DNA from: Priapulus caudatus
Taxonomy: Eukaryota > Priapulida > Priapulimorpha > Priapulimorphida > Priapulidae
Reading direction: 5' to 3'
Length of the DNA stretch: 25,406 nt
NCBI RefSeq assembly: GCF_000485595.1
Contig: NW_014577185.1
Coordinates: 24,408-49,813 of the forward strand
In this document: positions 10,715 to 25,406 of the stretch, piece after piece
How the letters are laid out: each line of letters opens with the position of its first letter
Position numbering within the stretch: the stretch's first letter is position 1
Made by a program: the position numbers and the translations under genes
Notes under the pieces: model-generated
What the model saw: only the letters and a program-made list of their open reading frames with translations
Database searches by the model: none
Told to the model about the DNA's origin: nothing

Positions 10715-11011
10715 TTTGTAAAAAAAAGTTTGGCGCCCCCTCGCGGACAGGGACCTAGGGTATATAAGGAGGAGAAAACACGCTGAAAGGCAATGTAAAA
10801 AGTTGTAAAAAGTTTGAAGAATCTGACGAAGACTACCACAAGTCGAAACTAGTCGTTCATTGCTAACTTTGTGTAGCAATTTATTAAACAAAACGTTTTT
10901 CATACACATATATAATGGCAACACCAAAACAGCAAGTTAAATCCACGTGGGGGTAACTCAGTTGAACTGTGCCCCGTAGAGGCTGTCCAGGCCTCTTCTT
11001 CACACATGTCC
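10715..11011 (+). mobile_element. 297-bp insert of unknown class, copy D
   Basis: Same element as 6913-7207, between two exact 16-bp direct repeats (10699-10714 and 11012-11027). TATATAAG at 10761-10768 lies about 150 bp before ATGGCAACACC. Direct repeats of this length fit target-primed insertion; no reverse-transcriptase remains are present. Confidence 0.6.
10732..10746 (-). promoter_or_regulatory. CTCF-like site beside a TATA box
   Basis: Minus strand reads CCGCGAGGGGGCGCC, a good match to the CTCF core consensus, 15 bp upstream of TATATAAG. Copy C has the same site at 6930-6943, one base shorter on the GCC side. Motif match only; binding is not shown. Confidence 0.35.
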
Positions 11012-11255
11012 CTATATAGTGAATAAAGGTCAGTCATATATCGACTACATATATATATATATACTACATAGCTGTGCGTGAGACGTAGTAAAGTGCAGAG
11101 ACAGTGTTAGTTTCAAATTTGACTGACAGTAAAAATACACGAATTATTTTTACTCAAGTAAATTAGTTATACATATGCACACACACGCGCACGCACGCAC
11201 ACACGCACTCACTCACACACACACACACACCCACACACACACACACACACACACA

Positions 11256-11265
11256 NNNNNNNNNN
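11256..11265. other. Assembly gap (10 N)
   Basis: Ten N between a CA tract and a low-complexity ACCGGACCGG-like start. The round number suggests a placeholder rather than a measured length. It separates the ectodomain exons from the cyclase exons. Confidence 0.97.
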
Positions 11266-11344
11266 AACCGGACCGGACCGACCGCCGACACCACCACTAC
11301 ACGACCGACTACTCCTCCACTAACTAACTACACGAGAGAGACGA

Positions 11345-11346
11345 CT

Positions 11347-11399
<53 letters not shown>

Positions 11400-11446
11400 C
11401 TCTCTCTCTCTCGCTCTCTCTCTCTCTCGCTTTCTCTTTCTCTCTC
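11345..11446. repeat. CT tract
   Basis: About 100 bp of (TC)n with occasional CGCT. Confidence 0.92.
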
Positions 11447-11761
11447 TACATATAACACTCTATATATAATTTGAGATTATCCGAGGTGAAACACTCTCTA
11501 TACTTCTTTTACTATATATATACTATTGTACTTGTTTCAGTCCAGGTGTCTGTAGTGCGTGCAGTCTACTGGTCTGTGATATAGTGGAGTGGCGCGAATC
11601 AACAATCGTAGCTCTGTGCAATCGAGCGAATGCGAAGTTTTCCAACAGCTGGATTGTCGCCGCAAGTCTTTCTTCGCGCTCTAGATCGATGTACCGGCGA
11701 AATGGTGTTTCGTAGACGATAGTTATCAAGAGTAGAAGATTATATATTTCAGTTGTATTAT

Positions 11762-11828
11762 CGGTGGAAGTCGAAATGTTTCATCGGGTCCACGGTGGAA
11801 GTCGACACGTCTCATCAGTCTATATAAA
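11762..11828 (+). promoter_or_regulatory. Tandem 25-bp motif directly upstream of a TATA box
   Basis: CGGTGGAAGTCGAAATGTTT at 11762 and CGGTGGAAGTCGACACGTCT at 11793, 31 bp apart, followed three bases later by TATATAAAG (11821). The layout resembles a pol II promoter or LTR with duplicated upstream elements. No recognisable downstream gene on the plus strand. Confidence 0.4.
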
Positions 11829-11997
11829 GAAGGCAGCTGCGCAACCTATGCGCGCACACACGTGACCCTGCAGCATCCGTGGGAATAATGACCATTTGCA
11901 GCTCCTGGCTAATTTACCCCGCCACGACCACGTCACTCACTACGTCACCATCACGAGCAGTTGTGTCAACGCTACACATTGACGATTATCAGGTGCA

Positions 11998-12188
11998 TAA
12001 GCGTACAACAAAGCCGCGAGAAAATATTACAGGCGGAGTAAATAAAACACAAATATATCGACAGTTTAAGCGTACAACAAAGCCGCGAGAAAATATTACA
12101 GGCGGAGTAAATAAAACACAAATATATCGACGTGTTTTATTTACTCCGCCTGTAATATTTTCTCGCGGCTTTGTTGTACGCTTAAACT
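11998..12188. repeat. Tandem 69-bp unit followed by a perfect 57-bp-arm palindrome
   Basis: A unit starting TAAGCGTACAACAAAGCC occurs at 11998 and again at 12067. The second copy (12063-12119) is mirrored exactly by 12132-12188 around a 12-base loop, AAATATATCGAC. Could be a fold-back transposon remnant. The open frame spanning it is fortuitous. Confidence 0.93.
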
Positions 12189-14401
12189 AACTATATCGAC
12201 AATTTCGCAAATTATTACGAAATTCGAAAATAAAATACCCATCTGTTATTTATCATTAAAGACACGAGGGCGTGGTGCGTACCCAGGATGGTTTTGGGCC
12301 AAGGAAATTGTTAATTAGGACATCATTATTCTGGCAAACGAATGGAAAACCCTGAATTGGCCGATCAAATAACAAATCGGTAAAAAAAACCGGATCACAC
12401 CGCTTGTTGCCATAGTGATAACTGTACTCTGTGGCGTGTTTGCAGGAGCAAGCAGAGCAGAAACAGAAACAGAAACAGAAACATTTGTCTACTCCATAAA
12501 ATGCTCTTCAGTGGACGATAATTCTATATTATCCTTTGTTTTCACACGATATTGGATTAGCACTTTTGCTATGCCTAAATCTGGATATTTAGTAGCACAC
12601 GACAGACGTTTTAATATGCAGTATATAATCACTTTATAATATATATAAGACACGCTATAATATATAGCCGCGCTATAATAATAGTCGGTGTTTGATATTC
12701 ATATATGATTCAGTTGCACACGACGGGTAAGGAATCAAAGAATGCATAATAATATAGTCTGCTAGCGATATTTTTACATTGTTTAGACATGTAGTATTCG
12801 ATGCATAAAGTAACGTTACACTATTATATAGTCATAGTCTGCGGAAGATAGCCAATCGACACGTATCGTTTATAGGCTTAAATTAATGCATATATAATTG
12901 TTAACTGATTATACAATTACTGCATTTATTGTGGGCGTGGTTTTTATTTTCCACTTTGTTTTGAGACATTAAAATTACGGTTCGGTCACAAAAGAAATCC
13001 AGGCAACGCCGGAACCCTACTCGCCTACAGACACGGTTACAACCGTACGTGATTATTAATTAACTCCTATATTATCAGGAGTCTATCAATAGACTCCTGA
13101 TATTATTGCACGAGGACTCGGCATATGTACCAGGGATCTTTTTATGCTAATAATTCATATTATGCTAATGATGTTAAGCTATACTAAGATAGTGTTATAC
13201 AAGTAGCTTAGATACTAAATAAATATAAACAGATAGATATAGTTTGGCATTGGCATATAGATTTAGCATTTTTCTGGCGAGTCAGTGGCGAAAGTAATGC
13301 TACCTTGCCTACATGTGAGAGATCCCGGAAGCAATTTATACGTGTACCTTAGAGTGAACAAAACATTATTAATTTTATTCACTACCGCTTGTACTTTATC
13401 GTAGAAACAGCGCGCGTGTGGTGTGGTGTGGTGTGTAGTGGGAAGGATTGATTAGGCTTTTGTTGGCGACAACAATGGCTTTACCTCGTTATGGACGGGA
13501 AAAGAAATGCATAATTAATTTCACGACGAGATTAAATTGATTGCTTGCGACCACAGTGACTAGTTCATCGAGGTGTGGTTTTCGCTTCGGGTAAGTTGTG
13601 TAGAAAGTATAGCGACCAGAAGGTGTTCGTATCATAATTAACTAATATTATTACGTTACAATATATTTAGTTTAAATTAATACGCTTGTATTTAGAGATG
13701 CGATACACCCAGCATATTACAGTCAAGACCCGCGAAATATTTGCATCCGTGTTGAGTTTTGTCGAGCATTACCAAACACCGTACGCAATTATAGATTATA
13801 TAGGCCTTTGCTGTTCTACCATTTGTCTGTGGCTCTAATTGGAAGTTTTCGGCTCTTTCACGAATGGCCTATTTTATTCCAACGAAATGTCACACGATGA
13901 TGACTTCCTAATTTTACTACCGCTATAAGTACTTTGGAAACCGGGAATGTATGTAGATACTACACTAGCTTGCTACAACGATTTTTATTATGATATGCAG
14001 CAATGTACCGTTTTAATTGGTTAAGTACCTCATTTATCATGATTCTCGCATTGTGTGCCGGAAGCTGAAGACTGCTAAAATGGCCAAATTTTACATATAG
14101 AGCACAACATAAACTATTAAGAATTACCTAGTTCGTTTTTCTAGAGGCATGATACCCGAGTAGGTTGCCAAAGGTACCGAGTCAAAATTCCGATTTAACA
14201 CAATTTTAATTACGTAGGGATTATATAGTTGACTAGTAGCTAAAATACTTTCAACTTGACAACTGTTACGTTAGCCGCATTTACTGTAATCAGAGTTTAA
14301 AGTTACGTAATAGTTGATGCCTCATAATATATGGTAGAGTACAGTAGCTAGTAAACAAATACACTGTAAAATTATAAGTGGCGACTTGCAGCTTAGCTAC
14401 A
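12189..14401. other. Intergenic stretch 3' of the cyclase gene
   Basis: AT-rich, no supported gene on either strand. Contains ACAGAA repeats (about 12457-12482), a GTGTG tract (about 13416-13440) and a hairpin (13073-13102). N-terminal receptor-cyclase exons for the leftward gene were looked for here and not found. Confidence 0.5.
13073..13102. repeat. Perfect hairpin with AGGAGTCTAT core
   Basis: Two 14-base arms, TATCAGGAGTCTAT and its exact complement, around CA. The core recurs at 15123-15158. Confidence 0.85.
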
Positions 14402-14407
14402 TTTATT
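14402..14407 (-). promoter_or_regulatory. Candidate poly(A) signal of the guanylate cyclase gene
   Basis: AATAAA on the minus strand, about 350 bases after the stop codon, and the first such hexamer downstream. If used, the 3' UTR is about 370 bases. Position-based inference only. Confidence 0.35.
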
Positions 14408-14759
14408 AGTATAGCACAGTCCAAGGACAGCTAGACAAATTACAACACTACTCTATACAAGTAAATAGGTGCGTGCAGTCTTTATCCTTTTTCATGGTAA
14501 TGATCTGAGTTCTGCTGTTTGACGGATGCTCTATCTCTCAGAAGGATAATGTTACATCGACATACAATAATTTGCGGCACTACTTCTAAGTAGCGTAACA
14601 GCAATAGTCTGGGATCCTACACAAGAATAGATCTATTGACCTCGCGCTCGGGGTACGGTGCTTCTTACAGCAAGGATCGTATAGTAGCAGTAAATAGCAG
14701 TAGCAATCTTCCTATTGCTACTTAAACAATTATAAGTGACTGTTCTGCATTCATGTAGT

Positions 14760-23489
<8,730 letters not shown>

Positions 23490-25406
23490 CTGAAATAGAG
23501 AAGAAAACTCAGTTAACATGACCTGCCTTATTGTCCATGGATATACTAGAAGCCCGTACAAAACATGTTATGCGCGTAACACTTTGATGTATATGTAATA
23601 TGTAACTAAAAATGATAATCCCTAACGAAAATTAACGAGTTGAAGAAAATGTTGTCACACTATAAATATTACGGTGGTCATTATAAGAAAAATATTGCTC
23701 AGCACTGCGTAGCTGTACTGCTATTAAACAATCAATAGCAATATAAAATATGACTGCCATCTACTCACACACGATATATATTTACATGTCATGCTAGATG
23801 TCAAAACTAATCATTTTACTTATTTACCTATGAATGTAACTTCATAAGTTACTACCTCAATATGCGAAAAGATGTAGCTTAGATAAAAATTACACGTGAC
23901 CCTATCTATGAACCCTGTCCGCTTACTATTCACCTCGGCACGGGTCACGCATTGCCGATAATCAGTATTCATTTACAAGTGAAACGCCAAACCAATATAC
24001 AACAACATAGAAAATACACGCGAGAATATGTTTAGTACGCACCTAAATAAATCTGTATTGACGAGAAAAGGTGAATATATAGCGCCAGCGCTTACATGCA
24101 TTATTGTCAAGCTGCCTTGTTAGCTTATTGCTATTATGCTAACACGATTATATATGCGTATCGAACTATACACATGCCATGCCCGCTCGTAACTACATAC
24201 TTTCCGCGATATTTACCGAAATTATTACTTACTGCATCGCGATTCAGTACTAAATATGCATGCATACAGAATTAAGAGCATTAAACGATTCAAGCGATAT
24301 GAAAAAGTACACACATCGTGGACACTGCTGATGCATCATACGCACTCCTCGTATTTCGAGAAGCTCTTGGCCTGATTAACATCCTTATAGGAATACTGAG
24401 TTTTCAGCTCTAGTTGTAAGTATTGCAGGGATCCTATACGAGTAGGGTAATGCCTTTACTACTATAGTATTATTATATATACTATATATAAATATATCTA
24501 CTATATATACTAGAACTGACGTGTGAAATGTGTTATTAAAACATTTTTTTATAAAAAATTCATCAAGGGAACACTTATCACTCATTCCTTATTTCTATAT
24601 TTTCAGTATTTTTCTGTATTTATGCCATGGAGTGACCTGATCTGTTTTATTCGTGTTCCTGATATATCATACTCGTCATTATTATTCTTCACCGTATATA
24701 TAAGTTTTGTTGCAGTACATTGGCCGCAATTAAGTCCGCTAACTCGCGCAATATAACTTACTTGGGGACTCCGCTAGCTAGAGGAGAACTAAGATAATTT
24801 ACAGACATCGAGCACGTCGTGGAGGTGAGGTTCTAGGTCTGTAATGCGGTAAAACAAAAATTCGTATTATAAAAGTGCGTTTCCGTAATAAAATGGTATA
24901 GAAAAGTCATTTAATCAATAGATGGCCGGTCGCGCTACGATTAACTCAACGTACGTGTGAGATTCATGGTGATATACCTCTTATATCGACACTGAACAAC
25001 GTTCTACTTGAATAACACACTGACTATGTGGACCGAAACAAAGCATACACTCTCCCAAAGTAATTACCGATAGCACACATACTCTTTGATTGATGGACAT
25101 GGTCAAAAGCTTGTCGACACGATAGACAGGATAGTGAGGTGAATCAGGCTAGCTACCGGCAACCCTAATGCCTTGGGGGATCTACGCAGAATAATCAAAC
25201 CAATTGAATCCATGATCGAGTCAAAAATGCTATTGCGAAGATGTGAGATCTTGCCGGTTAGGATAGAGTGAGCTCGTTGGACATACACTTTTCTCACCAT
25301 CATTACGGGAGACACCGAACAGGGCGTACTAGTTTCAAATGAACACCCACCTCCGAGTACATATTAACCTACGTAGGTTAGCGGCGCCTTTACATACGGT
25401 TCGACC
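23490..25406. other. 1.9 kb upstream of the first visible kinase-homology exon
   Basis: Expected to hold the juxtamembrane, membrane-span and last ectodomain exons if the gene is intact and compact. None could be recognised on either strand; presumably intron. Candidate short exons were considered and rejected. Confidence 0.45.

Larger units (their letters stand above)
10366..11255. repeat. Duplicated segment, copy D, ending in the assembly gap
   Basis: Second copy of 6566-7440. The left breakpoint is after TGATTTAGA. On the right it ends inside a CA tract at the N run, so the true extent of the duplication is unknown. Confidence 0.92.

Noticed and set aside
11523-11729. 68-codon minus-strand open frame
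   Set aside because: Starts at TTG rather than ATG, no recognised domain, lies just upstream of a plus-strand promoter-like motif.
11879-12190. 103-codon plus-strand frame
   Set aside because: Mostly the tandem repeat and palindrome read through; repeated residues reflect the DNA repeat.
12415-12639. 74-codon plus-strand frame that looks secretory at its start
   Set aside because: Begins at GTG, includes an ACAGAA microsatellite, no known domain.
13724-13838. Plus-strand open stretch after ATTACAG
   Set aside because: Acceptor-like start but no donor in frame before a stop and no family resemblance.
24342-24395. Possible 18-codon minus-strand exon (YSYKDVNQAK...) with CTCAG acceptor and GTATGA donor, phase 0/0
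   Set aside because: No resemblance to juxtamembrane or ectodomain sequence of the family; the splice sites are weak and another frame is also open.
24796-24835. Possible short minus-strand exon after ATTACAG
   Set aside because: Only about 40 bp, frame ambiguous, no family motif.
25103-25315. 70-codon minus-strand open frame
   Set aside because: Composition plausible, but no recognised domain, no membrane segment and no supporting splice chain.

Overview
The window is animal nuclear DNA: intron-split genes with GT-AG splice sites, long microsatellites, solo-LTR-like and MITE-like repeats, and a 10-N assembly gap at 11256-11265. The coding content is all of one kind, a membrane receptor guanylate cyclase of the natriuretic-peptide-receptor type. 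Together with the repeat-rich, AT-rich introns this points to an invertebrate metazoan; I cannot name the species.

Right of the gap (11266-25406), 11 minus-strand exons between 23489 and 14760 join in phase into the C-terminal 524 residues of a receptor guanylate cyclase: kinase-homology domain, signalling helix, complete cyclase domain and stop codon. The metal-binding aspartates, the guanine-selecting Glu/Cys pair and the Asn/Arg transition-state pair are all present. The extracellular and transmembrane exons are not visible in 23490-25406.

Left of the gap (1-11255), three minus-strand exons (9681-9824, 8434-8585, 1936-2071) join in phase into part of the extracellular ANF-receptor ligand-binding domain. 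A juxtamembrane exon lies on the opposite strand at 6486-6558. No domain is represented twice in the window, yet the extracellular exons lie 3' of the cyclase exons. The window therefore holds either two neighbouring receptor cyclase genes (with a third, oppositely oriented fragment) or one gene whose pieces have been put in the wrong order and orientation during assembly. The gap and the duplicated segment beside it make misassembly a serious possibility.

The rest is mostly repeats. A segment carrying a solo-LTR-like element occurs twice (1-984 and 3718-4860). Another segment occurs twice (6566-7440 and 10366-11255), with a third diverged copy at 5734-6066 that lacks a ~296-bp insert flanked by 16-bp direct repeats. 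There are also a short CAG/CTG-ended MITE (10030-10237), a perfect 57-bp-arm palindrome (12063-12188), and many CA, GA, AT and AAT tracts. The most unusual structure is a ~1.1-kb minisatellite (18531-19611) inside the cyclase gene, whose unit copies the adjoining exon end and its 5' splice site. No RNA genes, CRISPR arrays or prokaryotic features were seen.
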